From the NCBI RefSeq assembly GCF_013368755.1, contig NC_049563.1, forward strand, positions 4,588,001 to 4,652,000: a stretch of DNA of 64,000 nt, given 5' to 3'. Shown here piece after piece: positions 1 through 12,011 of the stretch. The position numbers and the translations under genes are program-made. Positions within the stretch are counted from its first letter, which is position 1; each line of letters starts with the position of its first letter. Below the pieces are notes generated by a model. That model saw only the letters and a list, made by a program, of their open reading frames with translations, was not told where the DNA came from and searched no databases. The stretch is from Talaromyces rugulosus. Lineage: Eukaryota > Ascomycota > Eurotiomycetes > Eurotiales > Trichocomaceae.

Positions 1-62
1 CGATTCCTATCAAAGGCGGCACGACTATTTTAGGAGGAAAAGCCAATCTCGATGTGGCTTAG
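1..62 (+). CDS. 3' end of an unidentified gene (partial)
   Basis: One frame (from base 3) stays open from the left edge and ends at a TAG at 60-62, encoding roughly IPIKGGTTILGGKANLDVA. The glycine-rich, valine-ending tail looks like a real C-terminus, but only about 19 residues are visible and I do not recognise the family. It could also be chance, since short open stretches are common. Confidence 0.25.
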   Translation, partial: IPIKGGTTILGGKANLDVA

Positions 63-441
63 GCCCTCAGCCTTGTGCGTGCGGGGAAGATACGGTTACT
101 TGAGGCTGTGAAGTCGAGACGATAAATTGAATTTTTGCCTCTTGTCTCTTCATAGTGCTGCGAGTGCTTGATACGTTTCTTCCTCAGCAAAATTTCATAC
201 TCTCGAATACTACGAGTATTATATTGTGAGGCCCTGGATCGATTCAAAAGTGTGGTAAGCATACATAACAATACAGAGAATCTCTGCTAATTCTTCACCA
301 AGTAGAGCCGAGCCTTGCGAAAAGACAGTCTACAAGCGAAAGCTACAAGCTCTAGGGATCCTGTCGTCGGGGATTGCACCGTACATTCCAATATTTCGTT
401 GCTAGACTCACATGTTCTGGAGGTAGAGAACATAGAGCATT
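63..441. other. intergenic stretch upstream of the AAA+ ATPase gene
   Basis: About 380 bases with no supportable gene. It should hold the terminator of any left-hand gene and the promoter of the AAA+ ATPase gene. An open frame on the minus strand (59-271) has no recognisable content. Confidence 0.4.
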
Positions 442-2775
442 ATGCAAATGGAACCTGAAAACCTTCTAAGAAAAACTCTGATAGAAGGAAAGGTTCTTCT
501 TGAGAATTCCTGGTTCCAGATATGGGGTGACTTCCGGCACAGGAGTGATGACTATCGCGTTATCACAATTCTAGATCAAGATCTACGAAGCTGCATCATC
601 CGAACGACTTCTGCATACATCGCTCATATTGGGTTACACCTCAGATCGGATGAAAAAATCAAGATCGAGTCACCTTTCCAGCTACTTGTTTACAGCTATG
701 ATAACTTAAAGTCTGCCTCAGTGTCGGTCTCTACTGCTTCAAAGGTTGCCTCAGGTCTAAGGTCTCTTCTCAATGAAGTGAACAAAATTCAGAATCCTGC
801 ATCATGGAAAATACCTGAGGAAATCGAAAACGCTCGAAATTTCCATGTGGAATTTAATTTGTTATGGGCTATTTTCAAACCTGGAAGTCTGATTGTTTCC
901 TCATATGACCCTGGCAAAAACCCCCAGATCTTCAAAGTCCATCAGACCAGCTATAAAGACCGTCTTTCGGTGGATGCTCCTTTCTACAGCATGGAAGATG
1001 AAAAAAAAAAGTTCCTTGTTATCCATGCTTGGGCCTGGGATTGGAACGGGACTAAAGTTTTCCGTAATATGTTCGAAATATCAATAGAAAACTACTCAGG
1101 CCAGAAGTTACCGACAGAACTTAGCTACTACCCAGCCATATTGTACACAGGACCTGGAAACAAAAGAGGAATCAGCGCGGTCTATGAAAATGCGGTCTAC
1201 AAAAACCGCAAGGAGAACTTTGTCAAATACACCTTCCAGCAAAAGCCTCCCGCGAAAACGTTACTACGATACTCCGGAGACTTTAGCGGTATTCCTGCCT
1301 TCTCAGAGAAACAACTTTTGCGTATGCGTCAAGTGGATAACGAAGGATTTAAGCAGATACTACCTTACGCCAAGGTTTGTGACAACCATCGCGGTCATCT
1401 GCCAAGTGCTAAATGCCCATACAGGTTGATGAGTACATAGTACTAGACACAGTAAACTATTCGCGAAAAGCACTGCGTACATTATGGCTTGGTGATATTC
1501 AAGTTGCTAGGGAGTCAATACCATGCCACTGTCAATTGTGTCTTAGCGATGAGGCCAAATTATGGGTCAAATCCATCGAAAAAAGCAACACGCCGTCCTC
1601 TGTCGAAAATGAGCTTCTACTTACACCTAGAGTTTTTGGATTTGCCTTGAACAGGAAGGAATGGGGACAGTTCTGGCTACATAATATTGAGGTGGTCAAC
1701 AAATCGGAGGGTGCTGGCCGAGAAAGCAGGGTAAAAGATCTTATCCTACCGGCTGGTATGAATGAAGACGAGGAACGACATATTTACGCAATGGTCAACA
1801 ACCATTCAAAGGCTATGGCTAGGCCACGAAGCCAGAGACTGACGGATGTGATCGGAGGAAAAGGAGAGAGCCTGGTCTTGCTGTTTCATGGTATGTGTAT
1901 TCATGAAGAATAGTTTCACGACATTCGAGGTTTCTGGAAAATCATGTTTCTCAATAAGAAATCTGACGAGAAGTCCAGGGTATAGCGGGACAGGAAAGAC
2001 ACTTTATGCCGAGTCATTAGCTAAAAACTCAAGGAAACCACTTTTCAAGGTGGGTACCAGTGACATTGGTTTCGATGCCCCTGCCGCAGAACGTGCTCTG
2101 AAAACTATATTCGAACTCGCCGAAGCCTGGAATGCAATCTTGCTTATGTGAGTGAGAAGAAAGCAAATAAAGGGCGGGAAGAATACTGATGCATATCACA
2201 GAGATGAAGCGGATGTCCTCTTAGATGCTAGAGGCAGGGAGAACGAAAGTCTCATGTCGAAGAATGCATTGGTGTCCAGTAACAAAGACTGACTATATAC
2301 TCAATGTGAATGATATGGTGCTGACTGCATTGTTTTAGTTCTCCTTCGGGAAGTTGAATACTTTAAAGGTGTGTTAATCATGACAACCAACCGCGTGGTA
2401 GCCTTTGATCCGGCGATCCTGTCTCGTATTCATCATGACGTCAACTTTGGAGAGCCTGATACCAATCAGGAGGAGAGAATCTGGAAGATGTGGCTAGATC
2501 GTCTGCATAGTCAAGGCTTGTGTGATGACTACGCAGATCTGAAAGACTGGGTTGACGATACCATCAGCGATACCCGGCGACCTCATCTTCTGAGTGGGAG
2601 AGAAATTCGGAATATCTTCATAGTTGCACAGATACTCGCGGAGAAAGAGGATGGAGACGTCAAAATCACCCGAGCCCAAGTGAATAGCGCATATAGGTAC
2701 AAAAAAATCTTTAGACACGATACGGACAAGATAAGGACAGAGGCAAAATCTCTTTTGGCGGGCAGGGAGCGATAG
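442..2775 (+). CDS. AAA+ ATPase of the fungal large N-terminal domain type
   Basis: Five exons: 442-1374, 1425-1890, 1979-2147, 2202-2278, 2339-2775, giving 693 residues. The first two thirds is an N-terminal region common in fungal AAA proteins of unknown role (DUF7025-like). The C-terminal third is a single AAA+ core. The Walker A motif HGYSGTGKT is assembled across intron 2 and the Walker B motif ILLIDEAD across intron 3. A sensor-1 region (TTNRVVAFDPAILSRIH) and an alpha-helical lid (SGREIRNIFIVAQILA) follow. Walker A reads GYSGTGKT instead of the usual GPPGVGKT, which still fits GxxxxGKT. All introns keep frame, so the gene looks intact. Substrate and location cannot be inferred; relatives are uncharacterised. 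The ATG at 442 is the first in frame, but a longer N-terminus is not excluded. Confidence 0.85.
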
Positions 2776-4289
2776 GCCCTGGCATAGGTTGAGGAAGGAA
2801 TGTGACTTGAAATTCATGCATCCCTATCGTTGCCCGCTTAAACGGTCCTTTCTGACTTTTTGCTGTGAACATTTGCGGAGTAGGATGTTTGGAAAGCTAC
2901 CTGGAATCCGATGTTTGTATCCTTTCAGTGGTTGCACTAGTTGGTAATTTGATAATGCCAGAGATGATCCGTTATTTTGACCGAATCTAATGCCATATTC
3001 TTCAGAGAATGGTCCTAGTTTTGTACTTGCTGATAGAATTGTTATACTTTATCTGGAATATAGAATCGTCCCACATTAAGTAAAAAACAAGAAAACTTAA
3101 AGAAGAGTGTCATTTCTTGATGCCAGCTTTGGTCCTGATAGCCTTCAAAGGCATATTCTTTTAGGTACTTCTCTCCTACATTATAATACTTAGCAGCAAT
3201 AGTACAAACCACCTAAAGGTCAAATATAATCACATTATTATAATCTTCAACTGTAGTATCATCCAGCATTTTAAAAGTCTTCTTATAATATAGACCTTTT
3301 AAACCCCTTCAGTGGTGACTGAAGGAGGAGTATACTTTAATAAAGCCTCTAAGTTCTCTTAATCCAATCATTTAATTCCTGGCAATCCCAAATTCTCTAA
3401 GAGTACCCCAAGATCCTCTCGAAATTCGTCAAGGCAGAACCTAAGCATATTTTATTAGCCCAGCTAGAAGCAAGCTCACAAGAAAGAGACTCCAGTACCT
3501 ATCCCACTCCGTAAACAGACTTTGACACCTTGGTATTATCTGAATGATTAGGACCGGTCGGTCCTGCTGCAGCATGCTACTTACAGCATTCCATATAGAG
3601 ATTCGGCGGTTTTCTATCATTCTCTCCTCTTTGAACTGGGGGTTGAGTCCTGGACAAGTATCTGTACTGTGAACTATGCAGGTTGTGGCATTCAAGTAGG
3701 ACATAAGATATGGTTCTCTCTTGGTGGGGTTTGCTGCGGGATTTGTCGGGACCTGCACTGTCTGTCCTTGAGTCGACATGGCATGAGCTTCGCGCAGATG
3801 CATGGAGTTGGACAATTATTTACAAGGTGACTAATTGACATCAATCATGGTGGGGAACAGACCGACTGGAGAGGGGAGCGAGAAATTAACAAAGGATGAG
3901 CGTACTATTTAAGTAAACGAAGAAGGCTGAGTACACATTAGGAAGCCAAAAGCTGGACACTATGCACAACACTTGTAAGTGAAAACGGCGAGAGGGAACG
4001 TCCAAGTTGGGTAAAGTGATGTATGCCTAAGTGGTGTCATCGCTACGCGAAAAAGGATACCAGAGTGACCATTTTTGGTAGTTCCGACACCTAAAGGTAC
4101 ATTCTACCTGTAATTATTATGTGAGTTTAGAAATTGAGATTTGAAATTCATATAGAGCGCATTTCCGAGCGAGCTAACTAGCGGGGTGTTACCGATTACG
4201 TTAACGCAATCTGCTGACAGAAAGAGCAATTGCGACTTGCTGTCCTGACCGCATCTTTGAATGAGCGTTTTATTAATCGGCCTTTTGGA
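2776..4289. other. AT-rich gene-poor interval between the AAA+ and ABC genes
   Basis: About 1.5 kb with no intact gene. It contains a decayed coding remnant near 3085-3400 (separate entry). A 124-codon minus-strand open frame (3441-3815) ends in a hydrophobic stretch but resembles nothing I know, and I do not call it. The rest is AT-rich, including the presumed promoter of the ABC transporter. Confidence 0.5.
3085..3400 (-). pseudogene. decayed protein-coding remnant, family unknown
   Basis: Read on the minus strand, one frame shows protein-like text broken by stops. A stretch of about 40 codons (roughly 3085-3212) contains IAAKYYNVGEKYLKEYAFE followed by GYQDQSWHQEM. Upstream in the same frame a further 30 or so codons include YYKKTFKMLDDTTVEDYNNV, separated by a TAG near 3213-3215 and a TGA further up. 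The composition is too ordered for random AT-rich sequence, which suggests an old gene or mobile-element fragment that has lost its frame. I cannot name the family. The limits are approximate. Confidence 0.35.
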
Positions 4290-7278
4290 ATGACTCTAGA
4301 AAATATTTGCAATAGCATTGCTTGCGAGCTGTTTACCTCAACCACAACGCAGAAAATGGCCCCGGAGCCCGCCCGAGTGTTACGTGCTGTGTCTATAATC
4401 TGTGATGCAGTATTTTTGTTATTTCTCCCAGCTAGGCTATACAAGCTTCGTGCTTCTAACATTCTAAGAGGCTCAAGCTGTCAGGGATACTTGAAGGCCG
4501 TCAGTATTCCTAATATCCAGCGTTCCAAATTCCATATCTAATACTGGTTACGGCACCTAGGGTCTTGGGATATTACTGGCAGCCGTATCGCCCTCATATT
4601 GGATAGAAATATCAAGCTTGGAAAGTCAGCATAAGACTGAATTTTGGCTATCGCTATTCTTTTCCATACTCGCCGCACTGGGCCTAGGTCTGCTTCTACT
4701 TCAGGAACAACAACGATCTCATAGAGCATCAGATTTAGCTGCGCTATATCTTCTTGCATCGGTACTGTGCGATGCCATCCTCCTAGCTTCGTTTTTTAGG
4801 ATCTCTAGAAACGTGCATACCTCACTCCTGGCCCTCCTTCGCTGTTGTATACGCTTGACGCTTTTTATACTCGAGTGTTGCGCCAAGCAACATCCAGTAT
4901 CCGGTACTTTCAGCACACACCAGTCTCCCGAAGAAAACCACAGCATCTTAAGTAGGATATTTTTCATATGGATCAATCCAATTCTTCTCCAGGGGTACAC
5001 GAATATCCTTGGCAACCAAGATTTACCACCTCTTAATTCGGATATGAAGCCAGAGTCAACAAGAAAAACAATACTTCACACATGGTCTCAGCGAGGTTAG
5101 TTAGGAACCTCACTATACTTTGTTATTTACATCTCACAAGCATAGCCAAGCCCGAAACAAAAAAGACTTTACCTCTGGTTTTGATGAAATCTCTAAAGCA
5201 GCCTCTTTTAGCCGCCGTTAAACCTCGGCTCTTCTTGATTGCCTTTCGCTATTCTCAACCTACTCTGATAAGGGAATCTATCAGATATATTGACACCTAC
5301 ACCGTGAATGTAGAAAATAGCCAAGGATTTTGGCTTATTTTATCCGCCATGAGTATATATATTGGCCTTGCTGTAAGGACCAATCCTTCCTTCTGTCTCC
5401 AGGCGCTAACATTCGACTTTAGCTATCAACAGCTGTGTATCAACACCGCATAAATAGACTGAAGCTCATGACTAAAAGCTCCCTCATTGGACTTATCCAT
5501 GATAAGATTATAAAGTCTCCTAGCGTTGCTTATGATAATGGCGAAGCCACTACACTCATGAGCACTGATGCAGACAGTCTCGATGGTATTGGTGAAATGA
5601 TTCATGAAATATGGGCCCAGATTATTGAAGTACTGGTTGGAATAGGACTACTAGCTAATCAAGTTGGCTGGATCTGGCCTCTGCCGCTCTTTCTGATTTA
5701 TTGTAGGTACATTGGCCGTGGGGGGGGTCTGACTTGGATACTAAGACGTGTGTAGTATGCTCATACGTGAGTCGATTTGTTGCAAAGCATTTACAGCCTC
5801 GTCAAAAAGCTTGGAACAATGCAACACAAAATCGTATAGCTGCTACAAGCTCTGTGTTAAGCACGATGAAAACCGTGAAAATGCTTGGCATTCAACATAA
5901 TATTACGAATCGCATTCAGGAACTTCGCAAAGAGGAGCTTTGGACGGCCTCAAAACTCAGATGGGTCATGGTTTACTACAACATGTCTGGTTTGTCATAT
6001 GCGCCGCGCCATTGAATGACTGTGATTGTCTATGTGTAATCTGACGTGAATATAGCTAATGCTCTCGGGATATTCTCTCCGGCCATCACGCTAGTTATTT
6101 CAGCTCTAATATCGGTGGCTCGTGGCGGCCACTTAATTACAGAAACTGCATTCACCACCGTAGCAATCTTGAGCATGGTCACACATCCTGCAAATATGGT
6201 TATGACTTTTATACCTCGCGCACTGGCGGCGTTCGCTGGGTTTGAAAGAATCCAGACATTTTTACTTCAGGAATCGTTACAAGACAGTCGTGGAATACTA
6301 CCGAAGGATTCCTGGGACCCGACATCTGGCGACTTGATACATCCCAGCCCTGCTGTTGAAATACGTGATCTGAGGATTGGCCATAAAAAGGTCATCTTAG
6401 ATAACATAAACATTGAAATAGCTGCTGGATCGTTTACTATAATATCGGGCCCTACTGCCAGCGGCAAATCGACCTTGTTGCGCGCTATTCTTGGAGAAGT
6501 AAACGCTGTCTATGGGTCAATTGGTCTGTCGACACGACAGATAGCATACTGTGCCCAGAAACCGTGGCTTCCCAATGGTACAATCAAAGAGGCAATTTAC
6601 GGGGCTACCGACATTGATAATGTTAGCAACCCATACCACGAAACGTGGTATCATGAGGTAATAGGGATATGTTGTCTCACGTATGATTTCGATTACCTCC
6701 CCGATGGTGACCAAACACAAATTGGCAGTATGGGACTAAACCTATCTGGAGGACAGAGACAGCGGGTGGTATGTTTCTTTAAGAGCATTGAATATACATG
6801 TATATTGAGCTAAAAAATTGCAGACTCTTGCACGTGCATTATTTGCACGTTATGATATACTTCTGCTTGATGACATCTTCAGTGGACTGGATGGTGAAAC
6901 GGAGCAAACTATCTTCGATAATCTATTTGGACCCACAGGGTTAGTCAAACGGCTGAAGACAACTCTGGTCCTTGTTTCAAATTCATGTTAGTTCCCTCTT
7001 GCTCATTCTCAAATATGCTGCTTACTCTGGGACAGCTCAGCATTTCCGAGCTGCAGATCACATTGTGGTTCTACAGGATCATGGAATTCTAGACCAAGGG
7101 AGTTGGCAGAATATCAAGACCACAGCTGCATCCGTGGTAAAGTCATCATTCAGCCACGGTATCAAGGAAAATGCTATTCTATCGGCAAATTTTGAGAATC
7201 TCAATGCCCAGTTACGAGCAAAAGACGAGACTGAAATAGATCTTGCAAGACAGAGCGGAGATCCCGCTCTATACGGTA

Positions 7279-7312
<34 letters not shown>

Positions 7313-9514
7313 TCCGTGGTTGTGACTGATACGAGCGCAGGTTACTATTTTGGTTTTATTGATTGGAGAAACCTTTTTCTATTTACAATGAGCACTATGA
7401 TATATGCCTTTTTCGTTATTATTCCTCAATACTGGCTTCAGTTATGGACCGAGTCAGGTGTTGGAACTTCCGCCTTCTACGTTTGTGGATATCTCTTCCT
7501 ATCAACCATGGCGTGGGCCTCTACCAGTGCTCAGATGTGGTAGGATTCCCGGTATTCCCAGTTTCTCATTGTTATTGAAAGCATGACAGGTCTATCATTA
7601 TCCGACTTGCCCCGCAATCTGGGTCGCGTTTACATGAACGTCTTTTGCATATTGTGATGAGGTTAATCACTCATTTTTGGACCCTTGTTGATAAAAGGGA
7701 TGGCTAATCATATATATAGCGCACCTTTGCCATACTTCTCTAAGACTGATATTGGTTCAATCTTAAATAGGTGAGGGTCAGTACTATTGTATGGTCTACT
7801 TAATGCTAACAATTCCAAGATTTAGCCAAGACATCCAGCTTGTTGACAAGCAGTTGCCATCAGCGCTTCAGACTGTTGTAACTCGTATATTTTACCAATT
7901 TTCCCCTTTCCCAAAAATTTTTTTTCATATAATAACGTTGTCAGAAATCTTCAAGCTGCTCATGCAGACGATACTTCTTTGCATAGCTGAAAAATGGCTC
8001 ACGATGTCTCTACCAGCCTGCATGCTGTTGGTTTATATCATACAAAAGGCATACCTTCGGACATCAAGGCAGCTCCGATTTTTGGAACTCGAGTATCGCG
8101 CAGAGGTGTTTTCGGATTTCTTGGAATCTGTGAGTATTCAACTCCCTTGTGAATATCAATGTGCCTGCTGACCTTTTTTGATTTTCTAGATTGAGGGGCT
8201 TGAAACAATACGGCCGTTTGGTTGGTCCAAACACGTAATAAAACACAATGTCCTAAGTGTTGAGAACTCTCAACGTCCAGAATTTCTCCTTTTCTGTCTC
8301 CAGAGGTGGCTCAATATCGTCTTGGATCTTCTGGCTGCTGCTATTGCAACAAGTGCTGTTGCTATAGCTGTGGTATTTCGCGGTCATATCAGTGGCGCAC
8401 AAGTTGGGATTGCGCTGAACATTATGCTTGTAGCAAACACGACATTACTAAAACTTGTGGAGAATTGGACTACGCTAGAGACATCTCTCGGTGCCATTGC
8501 TCGCCTGAAAACTTTGGAGGAAATGACTCCGTCTGAGGGTGCAAAGATCGAAAATTTAGAACCACCTGAAAGCTGGCCTTCGAATGGAAATATCCGGTTC
8601 GATAATATCACTGCGTCGTACCGGTACGTATCCTTGCAGAAGATCGGTGTTATTGATAAACTAAGCAGTGCGAAATTTAGGTCCGAGTCTGTTGTTTTAC
8701 GCAACCTGAGTCTGAATATTCCTGCAGGTCAAAAACTTGTCGTTTGTGGACGAACAGGCAGGTTGGTCACTCCACATAGTATATACCAATTATTTGACCA
8801 GTGCTGACTCTACATATAAGCGGTAAAAGCACGTTACTTTTAACGCTCTTGCGACTATTAGAACTACAATCCGGGAAGATAGAGCTGGATGGCATCGATA
8901 TCAGACAGGTTGGTTTAGATTTGCTTCGACGACGGTGCTTTATCGCGGTATCCCAAGACCCTCTATTTTTGCCAAACGAGACTCTACGTTTCAATCTAGA
9001 CCCCGACGGCTCAGAATCAGATGATGATGTCCTTGTTGCTGCGCTGAAAACAGCGGGGCTATGGTCCCATTTCTTCGAAGGCGACTCCGGTGGAAATGGA
9101 AGAGCTACCATCGTCATCAATATCTCAGGTCCTGACGAGCATCCAATTCTTGATCGGAAAGTCTCACTGTTTGAAAAGCTCTCTGCAGGGCAATTTCAAC
9201 TGCTGGCTCTTTGCCGAGCACTTGTCAAAGTCGGCTCCTTGCGACGCCTGGGAGTGAAGCCTGTGATTCTCTTGGATGAAGTCACGTCGTCCCTCGATAC
9301 TGCCACGGAAGCTGCCATCCATTGTATCGTTGACAATGAGTTTACCAAAAATGGCCACACTGTCATTATTGTTACTCACAGAATTGGTGCCTTGGAGGAG
9401 CACACAAAGGCTGGACGGGATGCTGTGGCATTGATGGCGGATGGTAGATTACAGGAAGTTATTGAAGCTATAGGACCGGCGACGTTCCAGCGTGTAACTA
9501 GGCAAATGGAATAG
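4290..9514 (+). CDS. ABC transporter, ABCC (MRP/multidrug) type, full length
   Basis: Sixteen exons: 4290-4499, 4561-5095, 5146-5372, 5423-5702, 5756-5989, 6056-6768, 6824-6986, 7036-7275, 7341-7539, 7590-7661, 7720-7770, 7820-7884, 7945-8129, 8190-8623, 8681-8761, 8821-9514 (about 1460 residues). Layout: hydrophobic N-terminal segment (TMD0-like), TMD1, NBD1, TMD2, NBD2. NBD1 has Walker A GPTASGKST near residue 627, signature LSGGQRQRV and Walker B ILLLDDIFSGLD, with Asp where the catalytic Glu usually sits and SNS where an H-loop His is common. NBD2 has Walker A GRTGSGKST near 1230, a drifted signature LSAGQFQLL, Walker B VILLDEVTSSLD and H-loop VTHR. This fits an asymmetric ABCC pump for organic anions, toxins or drugs at the plasma or vacuolar membrane; the substrate is not visible. 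The start is uncertain: the usual opening motif FDFTLLFE is absent, so a further upstream exon may exist. Confidence 0.88.
7282..7308 (+). repeat. (CT)n microsatellite inside an intron of the ABC gene
   Basis: An uninterrupted CT dinucleotide run lies in intron 8 (7276-7340), upstream of the acceptor at 7339-7340. It enlarges the pyrimidine-rich part of an otherwise normal intron and is likely to vary in length between strains. Confidence 0.85.
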
Positions 9515-9966
9515 CTTGCCATGCTATCACATGTAACCGTCGTTTTAGAACTAAATTAGTCCATTGGGACTAAGGGTTATATTCTACGTAGCTAAAGCAA
9601 TTTAAACTCGAAGATAACTTATTAATCAATCCATTTACAAACAAAGGAAACTTTCTACTTTCATTCAAGCTGACAATATCAAGAGAGGAAAAGAAGCATG
9701 CTCACAAAGCAAGAGAATTGCGCTCTTTCTCTCCACTTCCATACTCTCTTTCCGTTCATATGATATAAAAGGTTGCAGGGGGATAGGATAAAAAAAAAGA
9801 TCCAACAGAAAATAAATGTATGATAGTACACTGACGCGCTTTCTCTTCTCTATATCATTTTTTGAAAGAAAAAGGACCGGTCTGTCTCGGATCAGGATGG
9901 AAGGTGTCTGAAAGGTATTGAAACATGGGAATGGTATTGTGCTCGGTTTTTTTTTAATATTTGGTC
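9515..9966. other. intergenic, 3' ends of the ABC and Rieske genes
   Basis: A 450-base interval between convergent genes, AT-rich with several A and T runs. It should hold both polyadenylation regions. No gene is seen. Confidence 0.6.
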
Positions 9967-10857
9967 TTAACCGATAATGAGAGATTCCTCATCGGGGAAG
10001 CTGTATGCGGGGACCTCGAGGTTCAACGGAGCAGGACCCTTGCGAATACGGCCGGAGATGTCGTAGTGGGAACCGTGGCAAGGGCAGAACCAGCCACCAA
10101 AGTCACCAGCCTCACCAATGGGCACACAACCAAGGTGAGTGCAAACACCTAAGAAATTAGCCTTTTTTTTTCATTCCAAAATGAATATAAAGACATACCA
10201 AGCATGATCAGCCACTCGGGCTTCTGCACACGGTCCTCATCGGGCTGAGGATCCCGGAGAGTCTTCCAGTCAATGTCGTTGGCCTCCTGGATTTCACCGG
10301 CAGTGCGGTGACGGATGAGGACGGGCTTGCCACGCCACTTGATAATAACCTGCATGGAATTGAGCATGTGTCCTCTGTAAGGAAAAGGTTTTACATACGT
10401 TCTTGCCTTCGGGGATAGTGCCGAGAGCAATTTCGACCTTGGCTTGGGCCAAAACGTCGGCAGAGGCGGACATGTTGGTGAGGAAGTCTGTCGATCATTA
10501 GATATATCCTAGCAGCGCCAATTCCAAATTTTCAAGGTATATACCGTGCACGGTAGCCTTTGCACCAACAGCCGAGCCGAGACCCATGGAGCCGGCAACA
10601 AAGTACGAGAAGACCTTGTTCGTCGACGGCGAGCCCTTGGACATGTATTTCTTGAAGCTGGGGATCTTCAAGGTGGCATCGGCCTCCTCGGCGCTCGCAA
10701 AGGGGCTCTGAAAGGACGGTTTGGCGCCAGCATTGGAGGCGCTTCGTTGCTGCTGCTGCTGGACGCCGGCAACCGCGGAGCGAGCGACGTGCGAGGGCAG
10801 CTGCTGGCGGGCGCAGGAGCGCAGCAGGGTGGCCGAGGCGGAGCTGAGTTGAGACAT
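9967..10857 (-). CDS. RIP1: Rieske iron-sulfur subunit of cytochrome bc1 complex
   Basis: Exons on the minus strand: 10545-10857, 10399-10487, 10199-10349, 9967-10148 (244 residues). The protein carries the [2Fe-2S] cluster of mitochondrial complex III and passes electrons from ubiquinol to cytochrome c1. Both cluster-binding boxes are intact near residue 186 onward: CTHLGC and CPCHGSHYD, giving the two Cys and two His ligands plus the disulfide Cys pair. The N-terminus is Ser/Arg/Gln-rich and lacks acidic residues ([19 protein letters not shown]), a typical matrix presequence. It is followed by the single membrane anchor ([19 protein letters not shown]). The C-terminus ends in SLIIG. The start at 10857 gives the presequence directly. 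An open frame continues upstream, but its residues look non-coding. Confidence 0.96.
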
Positions 10858-11261
10858 TGCTGCGAGAGCTGCACAACTGCGAATTGGAGACAGAGAAGGG
10901 CGAGGGCGAGCACGAGGGGAGGCAGAGGGCGTGGTGACTCTGACGGGTCGTCGGGAACTCGAGGATTTTGGAGGTTGAGGTTGGCCTTTCCGAGCTGGTT
11001 TGGTCGTAAGCGCCCGCCGAAAAGCACCCGGAATCGAATCAGCCGCCTGTGATTGGCTGGACATTCCTTATTATTTTACCTGCAAATATTGCGTATTTGA
11101 TGTTTTATTTATTATCTATTATTTACTTATCAATTTACTATTACTTAATTATACAAGGGCATTTAACAACTCTCATTACACACACCGTAAGCAATAACAT
11201 TCCAATATCCTAGAATCAACGCAACCCAATGCAATATTACAATGCAAGATAAAAACCCAGA
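10858..11261. other. intergenic, Rieske promoter and 3' side of histone-fold gene
   Basis: About 400 bases between two minus-strand genes. The part nearest the Rieske start is GC-rich; the part from 11080 to 11230 is AT-rich. No further gene is seen. Long open frames on both strands here are shadows of the Rieske coding sequence. Confidence 0.5.
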
Positions 11262-12011
11262 CTACCCCGTCATCTCAACTTCTTTATTAGAGCCCAATTC
11301 CGGTTCCACCGTGCGCCCAAGCATCATCGACACCGTGGGCATGGGCGACTCGGCCGGGGGAGGTGCCGCGTTATTGCTCCCGTTTATACGTGACGGCAGG
11401 AGAATCTGGTCTCCTGGGAGGTTGTTGGCGCCGTTCTGCACTGGGGCACTGGCTCCGTTCAGAGTGGTCTGTCCCTTTTCGATGATAGGCAGGTCCTGCG
11501 CGCCCTCGCGAGCTCTTTTCTCTTTGAATTGGCGATAGGTTGTGGTCTTGGGTATGACGTCCGCGAGGAATTCGAGATTATCGATGCGTGAAACGGCCGT
11601 TGCTGTGATTACGATCATGATCAGCGTAGCTCAATTTTCTGAGTCAGAAGGGAAAATACCGAGATCTCTATATTGGATGGTCTTTCGGGGTTTTCGTTCG
11701 GATTTGACAACGTTGTACCCTTGCTCGGCTATGTATTGTATGAATAATTCCTGAGAATATATCAGCTAGGAACTTCACAAAGAACTAGTGCTTTTTGATA
11801 AAGCTCACCGTGGCGATTGCGATGAGAAACGTCGCATTATGTGAGCATTGCGCAATGTCCTCGTCCAGCTGGATAATCTTCTTTATTCGCGACACTGAAC
11901 ACCAAAGAATTAGACCGGGATATATTCCAGAAGCAGACATGAATGCATACGAGGAAGTACACTCTGTCCGGTGGCTTCCTCCGCCAGGCTTTCTTGGTAG
12001 TTGGACGCCAT
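11262..12011 (-). CDS. histone-fold protein, CBF/NF-Y type (Dpb3/CHRAC-like)
   Basis: Exons on the minus strand: 11951-12011, 11809-11894, 11660-11750, 11262-11602 (192 residues). The N-terminal half is a histone fold of the CBF/NF-YC/archaeal histone class. It runs from LPLSRIKKIIQLDEDI through ATFLIAIATELFIQYIAEQG and KTIQYRDLATAVSRIDNLEF to FLADVIPKT. The RIKKIIQLDEDI helix and the ATELFIQYIA helix resemble Dpb3/POLE4 and CHRAC15-like proteins, which pair with a second histone-fold partner in DNA polymerase epsilon or ISW2/CHRAC remodelling complexes. The C-terminal 90 residues are low complexity and rich in Pro, Asn and Ala. The short first exon (ATG at 12011) encodes an EATGQSVLP leader often seen in fungal homologues. 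Which complex it serves cannot be decided from sequence. Confidence 0.85.

Noticed and set aside
1375..1424. Apparent frameshift between the first two segments of the AAA+ gene
   Set aside because: A 50-base GT-AG intron joins LPYAK to VDEYIVLD in phase 0, so the gene is intact.
3441..3815. 124-codon minus-strand open frame with a hydrophobic C-terminus
   Set aside because: No recognisable motif, no splice partners and AT-rich surroundings; likely chance, not called as a gene.
4500..4560. Apparent break near the start of the ABC transporter
   Set aside because: A 61-base intron with GTCAGT donor, CTAATAC branch point and CCTAG acceptor restores the frame.
10546..11052. 168-codon plus-strand open frame over the Rieske gene
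   Set aside because: Gly/Arg/Ala-rich shadow of the presequence-coding region.
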